NCBI GenBank assembly: GCA_044869895.1
Contig: JBIOXZ010000205.1
Span: 1 to 30,449 of the forward strand
Source of the DNA: AC-69 sp044869895
GTDB lineage: Bacteria; Actinomycetota; UBA4738; HRBIN12
DNA length: 30,449 nt
Direction: 5' to 3'
Shown here: positions 7,833-15,987 of the stretch, one piece after another
Position numbering within the stretch: the first letter of the stretch is position 1
Layout of the letters: every line of letters begins with the position of its first letter
Made by a program: the position numbers and the translations under genes
The notes under the pieces: model-generated
Seen by the model: the letters and a program-made list of their open reading frames with translations, nothing else
What the model was told of the DNA's origin: nothing
The model's database searches: none

Positions 7833-10085
7833 CTACCGCGGAACGACGCGGTAGGCCTCGTAGACGTTCTCGACCTTCTTCACCGCCGACAGGATCTGGG
7901 AGAGATGCGTGATGTCGGCGAGCTCGAACGTGAACCGGAGGGTCGTGATCCGATCCCGGCTCACCATCGACGTCGCCGAGATGATGTTGACGTGATGGTC
8001 CGACAGCGCGGTGGCCACGTCCGACAGGAGGCGGGTGCGGTCTAGGGCATCGACCTGGATCGTCACCACGAACGACGTCGGACGGCCGGTGCGCCATGAC
8101 ACCTCGATCAGACGCTCGGGCTCGCGGGCCAGCCCCTTGGCGTTGGGGCAGTCGGTCCGGTGGACCGAGACGCCCTGGCCTCTGGTGACGAACCCCAGGA
8201 TCTCGTCGCCGGGGACCGGCGTGCAGCACCTGGCCAGGCGCACCCAGACATCGGCGGAACCCGGCACGACGACGCCGGAGCTGACGTCGGGCCCCCCGAC
8301 CCGGACCGGCCGGGCCAGGGGAACCTCGGTCGCATCCTCCTCCGTCGTCCCGGCGACGGTGCGCATCAGCCGGGCGAGGACCGACTGCGGCGAGACGTGG
8401 CCCTCCCCCACCGCCACGTACAACGATTCCAGGCCCGGGAACTTCATCTCCGCCGACACCTGCTCCAGGGCCTCCTCGGTGGCGAGGCGCTTGAACGGGA
8501 CGTTCTGCTTGCGCATCAGCCGATGCAGCTGTTCGCGGCCCTTTTCCAGCGCGTCCTCCCGCCGCTCACGGGAGAACCACTGGCGGATCTTGCTGCGGGC
8601 CCTCGGCGTGACCACGAACTTCAGCCAGTCCTGCGACGGGCCCTCCCCCGCGGCCTTCGACGTGAGGATGTCCACGGTGTCGCCCGTCCGCAGCTCGTAG
8701 TCCAGAGGCACCAGCTTGCCGTTGACCTTGCCGCCGATGGTGCGGTGGCCGACCTCGGTGTGGATCGAGTAGGCGAAGTCCACGGGCGTGGCCCCCGCGG
8801 GGAGGTTGACCACATCGCCCTTGGGGGTGAACACGAATACCTGCCCCCGGTACAGGTCGATCTTCAGTCCCTCCATGAACTCCCGGGGGTCGGCCATGTC
8901 CTTCAGCCACTCCATCATGTGGCCCAGCCAGGCGAGGTCGGCAGCTTCCTTGACCCGCTTGCCGTCGCGGCCCTCTTTGTACCGCCAGTGCGCCGCGATG
9001 CCGAACTCCGCGGTGCGGTGCATCTCGTGGGTCCGGATCTGGATCTCGATGGGCCGGCCTTGGGGCCCGACCACGGTGGTGTGGAGGGACTGGTACATGT
9101 TCGACTTGGGCATCGCGACGTAGTCCTTGAACCGGCCGGGTACCGGCTTCCACAGGGAGTGGATGGCACCGAGCGCGCCGTAACAGTCACGGAGGTTACC
9201 CACCAGGATGCGGATCCCGGCCAGGTCGTAGATCTCGTTGAACTCCTTGCCGCCCAACACCATCTTCTCGTAGATGGAGTACAGGTGCTTCGGCCGGCCC
9301 TCGACCTCGGCCTTGACCCCCGCATCCTTGAGCCTGGCCCGGGCCGCGGACAGGACGCTCTCCACGTACCGCTGTCGGTCGCCGCGCCGCCGTTCCACCA
9401 GGCTCGCGATCTCCCGGTACGGGCCCGGATACAGCGTCTTGAACGAGAGATCCTCCAGCTCCCACTTCAACTGTTGGACGCCGAGGCGGTGCGCGAGCGG
9501 CCCGTAGATCTCCAGGGTCTCGATTGCGTTCTCCCGCTGCTTCGTCTGGGGAAGGGCGGACAGCGTGCGCATGTTGTGGAGGCGGTCAGCCAGCTTGATC
9601 AGCAGGACCCGGATGTCGCCGGCCATGGCCACCATCATCTTGCGGACGTTTTCGGCCTGTTCCTGCTGGCGCGACTTGAACGCGATCGCCTGGAGCTTGG
9701 TCAGGCCGTCCACGATCCGGGCCACGTCCGATCCGAAGTCCACCTCGAGCGCCTCCAGCGTGACATCGGTGTCCTCCACCACGTCGTGCAGGAGGGCTGC
9801 GGTCAGGGTGGTCGTGTCGAGCCCGAGCTCCGCCAGGATCTGGGCCACCGACAGGGGATGCTCGATGAAGTCTTCGCCGGACAGCCGCTTCTGGCCGGCG
9901 TGATGGGCCTCGGCGAACCGGTAGGCCCGCTCGATCTCCTTGGTATCGGCCTTGGCGTTGTAGGAGCGGAGGGTTCGGAGCACCGGCTCCAGGCCATCGG
10001 GGGCCTGCCCTTCCTCCGCCCCCGGTCGTAGGCGAGAGAGCAGACCTCCCCGGCGTTCGGTCCTGGTCTGCTCCCGGCTGTCCAC
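7833..10085 (-). CDS. relA: bifunctional (p)ppGpp synthetase/hydrolase RelA/SpoT
   Basis: Stringent-response enzyme of 750 residues, full length for a Rel protein. The hydrolase HD domain shows H76, HD at 100-101 and KLADRLHNMRT at 164-174, so hydrolase residues look intact. The synthetase domain (about 255-370) has YDLAGIRILV and the basic RFKD (318-321) of bifunctional Rel enzymes, not the acidic ExDD of synthesis-only RelA. Next come a TGS domain (about 410-475), a Cys/His-containing region with RCCTPVPGDEI, and a C-terminal ACT domain (about 668-750). The GTG start at 10085 has AGGAGG 6 bases upstream. It is probably cotranscribed from apt, and a possible promoter of its own lies in the 43-base gap. 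Confidence 0.97.
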   Translation of the reverse strand: MDSREQTRTERRGGLLSRLRPGAEEGQAPDGLEPVLRTLRSYNAKADTKEIERAYRFAEAHHAGQKRLSGEDFIEHPLSVAQILAELGLDTTTLTAALLHDVVEDTDVTLEALEVDFGSDVARIVDGLTKLQAIAFKSRQQEQAENVRKMMVAMAGDIRVLLIKLADRLHNMRTLSALPQTKQRENAIETLEIYGPLAHRLGVQQLKWELEDLSFKTLYPGPYREIASLVERRRGDRQRYVESVLSAARARLKDAGVKAEVEGRPKHLYSIYEKMVLGGKEFNEIYDLAGIRILVGNLRDCYGALGAIHSLWKPVPGRFKDYVAMPKSNMYQSLHTTVVGPQGRPIEIQIRTHEMHRTAEFGIAAHWRYKEGRDGKRVKEAADLAWLGHMMEWLKDMADPREFMEGLKIDLYRGQVFVFTPKGDVVNLPAGATPVDFAYSIHTEVGHRTIGGKVNGKLVPLDYELRTGDTVDILTSKAAGEGPSQDWLKFVVTPRARSKIRQWFSRERREDALEKGREQLHRLMRKQNVPFKRLATEEALEQVSAEMKFPGLESLYVAVGEGHVSPQSVLARLMRTVAGTTEEDATEVPLARPVRVGGPDVSSGVVVPGSADVWVRLARCCTPVPGDEILGFVTRGQGVSVHRTDCPNAKGLAREPERLIEVSWRTGRPTSFVVTIQVDALDRTRLLSDVATALSDHHVNIISATSMVSRDRITTLRFTFELADITHLSQILSAVKKVENVYEAYRVVPR

Positions 10086-10105
10086 GGCGGTCCTCCTGGC
10101 GAGCC

Positions 10106-10111
10106 AGTGTA
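10106..10111 (-). promoter_or_regulatory. possible -10 box for relA
   Basis: In the 43-base gap between apt and relA the minus strand reads TACACT, a good TAnnnT box for an actinobacterial housekeeping sigma factor. It is followed after a short leader by AGGAGG and the GTG start. The -35 region at 17 bases (TACTGA) is poor. M. tuberculosis relA is likewise downstream of apt. This is a weak call based on the -10 alone. Confidence 0.3.
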
Positions 10112-10128
10112 GCCGCGCCGGTGCGGAC

Positions 10129-10650
10129 TCAGTAGCTGATCAGCGTGAACAGGTCGTAGCCGTCGAGCTGCTTGCGGCCATTCAGGAACCCCAGCTCGAT
10201 TAGGAACGCGATCCCCACGACCTTGCCCCCGATCCGCTCGACCAGACGCGCGGTGGCTCGGGCGGTGCCGCCCGTGGCCAGGACGTCGTCGACGATCAGG
10301 ACCCGCTCCCCGGGGTCCACGCCGTCACGGTGGACCTCCAGCGTGGCGGTCCCGTATTCCAGCTCGTACTCCTCGGACTCGGTCTGCCACGGCAACTTGT
10401 CCTTCTTCCGCACCGGGACGAATCCCGCTCCGAAGTGATACGCCACAGGGGAGGCCAGGATGAACCCACGGGCCTCGATCCCCACCACCTTGTCCACGCT
10501 CCCCCGGCCGAAATGCACCACGATGAGGTCGATGACCGAAGAGAACGCGATCTCGTCGGCCAGGAGCGGGGTGATGTCCTTGAACACGATGCCCGGCTGG
10601 GGGAAGTCCGGCACGTCCCTGACGAGCGCCTTGAGCCGCTCGACCTCCAC
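10129..10650 (-). CDS. apt: adenine phosphoribosyltransferase
   Basis: Purine salvage enzyme making AMP from adenine and PRPP; 173 residues, the usual size. The PRPP-binding motif VLIVDDVLATGGTA (about residues 117-130) and the opening RDVPDFPQPGIVFKDITPLL (split over residues 11-30) are diagnostic, and ARGFILA is the second conserved loop. The GTG start at 10650 uses a GGAGGT Shine-Dalgarno supplied by the last codons of secF, whose stop is only 3 bases upstream, so the genes are tightly coupled. The order secD-secF-apt-relA is conserved in actinobacteria. Confidence 0.96.
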   Translation of the reverse strand: MEVERLKALVRDVPDFPQPGIVFKDITPLLADEIAFSSVIDLIVVHFGRGSVDKVVGIEARGFILASPVAYHFGAGFVPVRKKDKLPWQTESEEYELEYGTATLEVHRDGVDPGERVLIVDDVLATGGTARATARLVERIGGKVVGIAFLIELGFLNGRKQLDGYDLFTLISY

Positions 10651-10653
10651 GTG

Positions 10654-11790
10654 CTACCTCCGCTTGCGCTTCTTCTTCGGCCTGGGACGGGGCCGTCCCG
10701 TCCCCGGGACGCTTCGGGCCGAGCTCCCGGCCGGGCGGGCACCTACGGCGGACGGCACGGGCTGGCCGTCCCCGCCCGCCGAGGCCATGGCCCGCTCGCT
10801 CGGGACGGGCCGGAGCGGACGCCCCGCGGCGTCCCGAGCCGTAGCTCGGGTCCGAAGCTGCGCGTACTTCGGTTCCCGCTCCTTCAGCAAGGACAAGATG
10901 GGCGCGGCGACGAAGATCGAGGAGTACGCACCCGAGATGACGCCGATCATCATGGCGAAGGCGAAGTCCTTCAGGGTGGATCCACCGAACAACAGCAGCG
11001 ACGCGATGGGGAACAGCACCACGAGCGATGTGTTCACCGAACGCATGAACACCTGGTTCAGGGACACGTTCACCACGCCGCCGTAGGTGTCCTTGGCCAG
11101 TAGGGCGGGGGACTCGGTGTTCTCCTTGACCTTGTCGTAGATCACGACCGTGTCGTACAGGGAGTACCCCAGGATCGTCAGGATGGCGATGACGGTGGCC
11201 GGGGTCACCTCACGGCCGGTCAGCGCGTAGACCCCGCCGGTGATCAGGACGTCGTGGACCATGGCCACCTGTGCTCCCACCGCCATCTTCCATTCGAACC
11301 GCAGGGAGATGTAGATGGTGATGGCGGCCAGCACAACGATCAGGCCCTCGAGCGCCTTGCGGGAGATCTCGGCCCCCCACGTCGGCCCGACGTCCGTCCG
11401 GCTGATGTCGGAGGGACTCACCCCGGCCTGCCTGGCCAGCGCGTCGATCAGTTCCGTCCGCTCGACGTCGGACAGCTCGGTGAGGCTGGCGGTCCGGACC
11501 GAGAGCTGATTGCCCCCGACGATCTGAACCTCGGTGCCCGAGAGGCTCCACGGGGCGCGTTGGAGGATGGCCTGCACCTCGTCGACCGAGACGCCCGTGT
11601 TGTTGGCGTACGTGAGCTGCGATCCCCCCTCGAAGTCGATCGACAGGTTGAGGTGGCGAACGGCGAGGCCCACGATGGAAATCGCGATCACGGCGCCGGA
11701 GAGCAGGAACCACCACCTGCGGTGTTCGATGATCCGGAAGTGCGGCTCCCGGTGCCCCCGGAAGGTGGCGACGGCGTGTCCGAGGTTCAC
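10654..11790 (-). CDS. secF: protein translocase subunit SecF
   Basis: Partner of SecD in the SecDF membrane complex, which uses the proton gradient to pull exported proteins out of the SecYEG channel. Six transmembrane helices are apparent: the first near residues 27-45, the others within about 140-310. The first extracytoplasmic loop begins with LSIDFEGGSQLTY. The protein is 378 residues because a cytoplasmic tail of about 80 residues, rich in Pro, Arg and Ser and ending KKKRKRR, follows the last helix. Such a basic tail is found in several actinobacterial SecF proteins and could touch ribosomes or lipids; that is inference. The GTG start overlaps the secD stop as GTGA (11787-11790). Confidence 0.95.
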   Translation of the reverse strand: MNLGHAVATFRGHREPHFRIIEHRRWWFLLSGAVIAISIVGLAVRHLNLSIDFEGGSQLTYANNTGVSVDEVQAILQRAPWSLSGTEVQIVGGNQLSVRTASLTELSDVERTELIDALARQAGVSPSDISRTDVGPTWGAEISRKALEGLIVVLAAITIYISLRFEWKMAVGAQVAMVHDVLITGGVYALTGREVTPATVIAILTILGYSLYDTVVIYDKVKENTESPALLAKDTYGGVVNVSLNQVFMRSVNTSLVVLFPIASLLLFGGSTLKDFAFAMMIGVISGAYSSIFVAAPILSLLKEREPKYAQLRTRATARDAAGRPLRPVPSERAMASAGGDGQPVPSAVGARPAGSSARSVPGTGRPRPRPKKKRKRR

Positions 11791-13775
11791 TTCGATCCTC
11801 CGGCCACCGGCACCGGCTCGCCCCGGAGGGGCTCCGCGGCCACCCCACTCGTCAGCCCGAAGCCGTGCAGGTTCACCAGGCGCTCGTTCCGGGCGATCAG
11901 GAAGACCGTCGGCCGCTTGAAGAGGTACACGACGAACAGGTCGAGCAGGGTCGCCACGCCGAGGGTCAGGGCGAATCCCCGCACCGAGCTGATCGCGGTG
12001 ACGTACAGGATGATGGCGGCCAGGGCCGTGACGATGTCGGCAGCAACGATGGTGCGGTACGCCCGCTTGAACGCCGGCTGCACCGCGGCCCTGGGCGACT
12101 TGCCGTGTCGCACCTCGTCCTTCAATCGCTCGAAGAACACGATGTAGGAGTCGGCGGTGACACCGAGCGAGATGACCAAGCCGGCCACCCCCGCCAGGGT
12201 CAGCGCGTATCCGAAGGCGCGACCGGCGATCGACACGAGCGCCAGCGCCAACACCGCCCAGATGCTCATGCCCAACCAGGCCACCAGGCCCAGCAGCCGG
12301 TAGTAGAACAGCAGGTAGAGGGCGAGGAGGATCAGGCCGACGACTCCCGCCACCAGGCCTTGATGGAGTGATTGGCGGCCGAGCGTCGGGCTCACCGTCT
12401 CGACCTGTTCCTTCTTCAGATTGACGGGGAGGGCGCCTGAGTTCAGCTGGGTGGCCAGGTCCTGGGCCCGGGCCTTGGTGAAACTCCCGGTGATGACGCC
12501 GCTGCCGCCGGTGATGGGCTCGTCGATGGTCGGCGCCGAGATGACCACGTTGTCCACCACGATGGCCAGCTGCTTGCCAACGAGCCGCGTGGTGACGTCG
12601 CCGAAGGTCGTGGCGCCGGAGGAGGTGAGCGTGAAGTCGATCTTCCAGCCGGGGGCCCCGCCGTCAGCGCCCGAGCCGTACAGGGCCGTGGCCCTCCTGA
12701 TCATGTCGCCGGTGATCTCGACCGGTCCCAGCCGGTACTTCTCGCCCTCCTGCCCGTCGAACACGACCGTCCGGTCCTTTAGCGCGTCGAAGCTGCAGTC
12801 AGCCGTCGCCTGTTCGGTCGCCGTTCCACACGTCACCGGCGTGGACTCGAACTCGGGTGTGCCGGGGGCAATGATCTGGAGCACCTCTCGTTCCTCCAGC
12901 CGGGCGGTGGTGCCGATCACCTGGAGCAGGCGCTCCTGCCCGGTCCTCTGGAGCTGCGCCTCAGCCGCGTCCCTGGTCAGGTAGCACCCGAGGCCCTTCC
13001 CCGCCGAGCTGATCACGCAGAACTCTCGCGTCTCGTGCTGGAGGGAGATGGCGGACAGCACCTGTTGGGCCTGTGCCTCGTCGGGGAAGCAGGCCGGCCC
13101 GGCGTCGGTGGACAGGGTCTCCCCCTTCGATCCCTGGACGCAGTAGCTCTGCGAGACCGTGGTGCCGATCCCGGCCAGCGCCGAGTTCGCCGCGTCCTCC
13201 GACTCGAAGCACGGGTCCGTGGGCAGGCCGGTGTCGGCCAGGCACCACTCTCCCTTCTCCTTCGACACCGTGATGCCCTTGATCGCCGTGTCGGCGTCCT
13301 TCCCCGAACCGAAGCACTGGGGCGAGCCTTCGAACTCGGAGAGCCCGGACAAGCAGACGCTGTTCACCACAGTGTTCACCGTGGTGCCGTCGAGCTCGGT
13401 CGCCGCCTCTGACTGGGTGGGGAAGCATCGGTAGACCGATCCGGCCTCTCCCTCCATGCAGAACTGATCCTTCACGCGCTCGTCGATGGATCCACGGGCC
13501 AGCCCCGGCAGCTGGACCTCGATGGTGTTGCCCGACAGGAACAGGAGTGGCTCGCCCACGCCGAAGGCATCGACCCGGTTACGGATGTTCTCCAGGGCCC
13601 GTTCCATGACGGACTCGGGCGTCCCATCAGGCGCGGCCAGGACGACCGATACGCCCCCCTCCAGATCCAGGCCGAGCACCGGGCGGATGCCGGCCACGAA
13701 CGCGCCGACTGACCCGGCCACCAGGACGCCGACGAACGCGAGTGAGACCCAGAGATTGCGGCTGCTGCCCCTCAC
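11787..13775 (-). CDS. secD: protein translocase subunit SecD with a Cys-repeat insertion
   Basis: SecD of the SecDF motor, 662 residues. Transmembrane helix 1 is at about residues 9-29, followed by LGLDLEGGVSVVL, the conserved SecD opening. Five further helices occupy roughly residues 475-640, with the conserved SLGVTADSYIVFFERLKDE. The P1 head shows IRNRVDAFGVGEP and QLPGL (87-91), but the expected direct run into TA-x-LE-x-R is broken by about 175 extra residues (104-279) built of five Cys-pair repeats. P1 then resumes at VIGTTARLEEREV, and SGALPVNL appears before helix 2. Reading frame and codon use are normal on both sides. A further Cys pair (316, 327) lies just after the insertion. The GTG start overlaps the HD gene's stop as GTGA. 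Function as SecD is certain; the role of the insertion is unknown. Confidence 0.95.
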   Translation of the reverse strand: MRGSSRNLWVSLAFVGVLVAGSVGAFVAGIRPVLGLDLEGGVSVVLAAPDGTPESVMERALENIRNRVDAFGVGEPLLFLSGNTIEVQLPGLARGSIDERVKDQFCMEGEAGSVYRCFPTQSEAATELDGTTVNTVVNSVCLSGLSEFEGSPQCFGSGKDADTAIKGITVSKEKGEWCLADTGLPTDPCFESEDAANSALAGIGTTVSQSYCVQGSKGETLSTDAGPACFPDEAQAQQVLSAISLQHETREFCVISSAGKGLGCYLTRDAAEAQLQRTGQERLLQVIGTTARLEEREVLQIIAPGTPEFESTPVTCGTATEQATADCSFDALKDRTVVFDGQEGEKYRLGPVEITGDMIRRATALYGSGADGGAPGWKIDFTLTSSGATTFGDVTTRLVGKQLAIVVDNVVISAPTIDEPITGGSGVITGSFTKARAQDLATQLNSGALPVNLKKEQVETVSPTLGRQSLHQGLVAGVVGLILLALYLLFYYRLLGLVAWLGMSIWAVLALALVSIAGRAFGYALTLAGVAGLVISLGVTADSYIVFFERLKDEVRHGKSPRAAVQPAFKRAYRTIVAADIVTALAAIILYVTAISSVRGFALTLGVATLLDLFVVYLFKRPTVFLIARNERLVNLHGFGLTSGVAAEPLRGEPVPVAGGSK
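12939..13466 (-). repeat. five tandem Cys-pair repeats encoded inside secD
   Basis: Residues 104-279 of SecD form five units of about 34-41 residues. Each has an aromatic or Val before Cys, then 10-16 residues, then Cys-Phe/Tyr, then an acidic/Ala segment with a spaced Leu or Ile. Examples are QFCMEGEAGSVYRCF, EWCLADTGLPTDPCF, EFCVISSAGKGLGCY. The Cys pairs are 106/117, 140/154, 178/189, 212/229 and 253/264; three pairs have the same spacing of 11. The units have diverged in DNA sequence, so the expansion is old. As the region is extracytoplasmic, each unit could hold one disulfide bond. This is a protein-level repeat, not a DNA repeat. Confidence 0.85.
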
Positions 13776-14515
13776 GCCAGCTCGGCCCCGTTGATCGTCA
13801 GCTTGAACTTGGTGTCGAGGACCTCGGCCGCCTTCCGGCACATCTGCATGCGCCCGAGGAAGATCTCGAAGTATTCCATGACCTGGCTGATCTCGGTGTC
13901 GATGGTGAGCTCGAGGGTGATGGTGCGGGCGGTCGAGTCTACCCGCAGGAAGGACTGTTCGGCGGCGAAGTTGACCCGGTCGTGGATGTCGAATTCGATC
14001 TGTCCGGACTTGCGGACGCGGCTGCGGTGAACGTCGGACTTGTCGGCCAGGATGACGGCCGCGGCCGCCGGCGACACCTGGTACCCGTTCTCCTCCTCGT
14101 GGTTCGCCACTGCGGCGACGATGGAGGCCAGGTCGGTCCCGGCGACATGGTCCTTCAGGGCCTGATACACGAGCACAGCCCCGATCTGCCCGTGGACCTC
14201 CCGGGACACCATGTTGCCCACGTCGTGGAGGTAACCCGACACGCTCGCCAGGTTGGCGGTGTGCTCGTCGAAGCCCACACGGGTCAGGACGTTGTAGCTG
14301 ATCCGAGCGACCAGGTTGGCGTGGCGAAAGCCGTGCTCGGTGTAGCCCAGCCCCTCCATGACCCGGTCGGCCGCGGAGATGAACCCGGAAAGCTCCGGAT
14401 TGACCTGGACCGCCTCCAGGCTGACCGCCTCAACCTGGGACTCGGGCCGCTCCCCCGCTGCCGGCGCCCGTTCGGGCGACGGCGCCCGTGGAGCGGCGTC
14501 AGCGCTGCCCTTCAC
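13772..14515 (-). CDS. HD-domain phosphohydrolase
   Basis: A 247-residue metal-dependent phosphohydrolase of a widely conserved but uncharacterised HD family. Visible metal ligands are H65, H97-D98 (GYLHDVGN), H108, H139 (VANHEEE) and D158 (ILADKSDVHRSRVR), so the active site looks complete. The C-terminal part (about 190-245), with ITLELTIDTEISQVMEYFE, resembles a small regulatory domain. The first 30 residues are a low-complexity Ala/Pro/Glu leader absent from most homologues. The substrate is unknown; nucleotides are plausible for an HD enzyme. The gene is coupled on both sides by GTGA overlaps, to yajC (14512-14515) and secD (13772-13775), so it is made together with the Sec accessory proteins. 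Confidence 0.88.
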   Translation of the reverse strand: MKGSADAAPRAPSPERAPAAGERPESQVEAVSLEAVQVNPELSGFISAADRVMEGLGYTEHGFRHANLVARISYNVLTRVGFDEHTANLASVSGYLHDVGNMVSREVHGQIGAVLVYQALKDHVAGTDLASIVAAVANHEEENGYQVSPAAAAVILADKSDVHRSRVRKSGQIEFDIHDRVNFAAEQSFLRVDSTARTITLELTIDTEISQVMEYFEIFLGRMQMCRKAAEVLDTKFKLTINGAELA

Positions 14516-14898
14516 GGCCGGCTGCCGGCCTCCTGGTCGAAGCCCTGGTCCTCGGTACCGTCGTCCCCGCCTTCCTCCTCCGGCCCATCGACGAGTCGTT
14601 GAGCGATGCCCCGGCGGAGCATGCGCACTTCGGTCCCGGGGGCGATCTCGACGGTGACGGTGTCGTCCTCCTCGTCGATGTCCTTCAGCGTGCCGAAGAT
14701 CCCGCCCGCCGTCATCACCTCGTCCCCGACCTTCAGGCTCTCGAGGAGGCTCTGTTGCTGGCGCTGTCGCGTGCGGTTGGGCCGAAGGAGCAGGAAGTAG
14801 AAGACCCCACCGAGGAGAACAAGGGGGAACAGCAAGCTGAGGAGCGAGCCGCCGGAAGACGATGTTCCGTCAGAGCCCTGAGCGAGGATCTCGATCAT
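14512..14898 (-). CDS. yajC: preprotein translocase accessory subunit YajC
   Basis: Small single-pass membrane protein that associates with SecDF. It is 128 residues: a short polar N-terminus, one transmembrane helix at about residues 18-38 (LLSLLFPLVLLGGVFYFLLL), then RPNRTRQRQQQSLLESLKVGD and EVMTAGGIFGTLKDID, the YajC core, and an acidic tail after residue 100. The ATG at 14898 has GAGGT about 7 bases upstream. It heads the yajC-HD-secD-secF run and lies 72 bases after ruvB; that gap shows no other feature. Confidence 0.95.
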   Translation of the reverse strand: MIEILAQGSDGTSSSGGSLLSLLFPLVLLGGVFYFLLLRPNRTRQRQQQSLLESLKVGDEVMTAGGIFGTLKDIDEEDDTVTVEIAPGTEVRMLRRGIAQRLVDGPEEEGGDDGTEDQGFDQEAGSRP

Positions 14899-14970
14899 CG
14901 GTGAACCTCTTCGCGTGGTCGGGACGAACCCGCAGCATACAGGCTCTCGCGGCCCATGCCGGACGAGGGG

Positions 14971-15987
14971 CTACGAGAGCGGCAGCGGCTCGCGGACGGG
15001 TACCCCGAGGTGCGAGTAGGCCCGCTGCGTGGCCACCCGCCCCCTGGGCGTGCGCCTGAGCAGGCCGAGCTGGAGGAGGTACGGCTCGTACACGTCCTCC
15101 ACCGTGTCGGTCTCCTCCCCCACGGCGGCGGCGAGGGTGGACAGCCCTACCGGACCCCCGCCGAACTTCTCGATCACCGCGGACAGGATGGACAGGTCCA
15201 GCTTGTCCAGTCCCTCCTCGTCCACGTCGAACAGCTCGAGGCCTCGCCGGGCCACGTCGGCGTCGATCGCGCCGTCGTGGCGGACCTCCGCGAAGTCCCG
15301 GACCCGTCGCAACAGGCGGTTGGCCACCCGGGGGGTGCCACGGGACCTCCGGGAGATCTCCGACGCGCCAGCACCGTCCAACGCCACATGGAGGATACCT
15401 GCGGAGCGGCGGAGGATCCTGGCCAGGTCGTCGCGCGAGTAATAGTCCAGCCGTGGCGAGAAGCCGAACCGCTCCCGAAGCGGCAGCGTGATCCTCCCGG
15501 GCCGGGTCGTGGCGCCGACCAGGGTGAACCGCGGGAGGTCCAGGCGGATACTGCGGGCGCTCGGCCCCTTGCCCAGGACGACGTCGAGCTTGAAGTCCTC
15601 GAGCGCGGGATACAGCACCTCCTCCACCGGACGGGGCATGCGGTGGATCTCGTCTACGAACAGGACGTCGCCCTCCTCCAGGTTCGTGAGGATCGCGGCA
15701 AGGTCCCCGGGACGGTCCAGCGCCGGCCCGGACGTTGGGCGGAACCCCACGCCGAGCTCGTTCGCCACGATCCCGGCGAGGGTCGTCTTGCCCAGGCCCG
15801 GTGGTCCGGAGAACAGGAGGTGGTCGATGGTCTCCGACCTGGCCTCCGCCCCCTCGATCAGCAGCCCGAGCTGCTCCTTGATCCGCTCCTGGCCAACGAA
15901 CTCGCGGAGGGTCCGAGGCCGCAGCGCCGCGTCGAACTCCCGCTCGTCGGGGGACAGCTCCGGCTCGACGATCCTGTCCTCCGCCAC
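14971..15987 (-). CDS. ruvB: Holliday junction branch migration ATPase RuvB
   Basis: AAA+ motor that, loaded by RuvA, drives branch migration of Holliday junctions. It is 338 residues, the usual length. Walker A GPPGLGKTT is at about residues 60-68, Walker B LFVDEIHRM at about 108-116, sensor 1 TLVGATTRPG at about 154-163, the arginine finger region LRERFGF at about 169-175, and the winged-helix C-terminus contains RTPRGR. The GTG start shares one base with the ruvA stop (TAGTG at 15985-15989), giving tight coupling in ruvC-ruvA-ruvB. Confidence 0.97.
   Translation of the reverse strand: MAEDRIVEPELSPDEREFDAALRPRTLREFVGQERIKEQLGLLIEGAEARSETIDHLLFSGPPGLGKTTLAGIVANELGVGFRPTSGPALDRPGDLAAILTNLEEGDVLFVDEIHRMPRPVEEVLYPALEDFKLDVVLGKGPSARSIRLDLPRFTLVGATTRPGRITLPLRERFGFSPRLDYYSRDDLARILRRSAGILHVALDGAGASEISRRSRGTPRVANRLLRRVRDFAEVRHDGAIDADVARRGLELFDVDEEGLDKLDLSILSAVIEKFGGGPVGLSTLAAAVGEETDTVEDVYEPYLLQLGLLRRTPRGRVATQRAYSHLGVPVREPLPLS

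Noticed and set aside
8160..10031. A 623-codon open frame on the plus strand opposite relA
   Set aside because: It is the antisense shadow of an intact RelA/SpoT gene in GC-rich DNA; its translation shows no domain and is biased to Leu, Asp, Val, Gly and His as expected of such a shadow.
12939..13466. The SecD insertion as a frameshift artefact or an inserted mobile element
   Set aside because: The reading frame is continuous, codon use matches the flanks, P1 homology resumes in frame, and no inverted ends or target duplication are seen.
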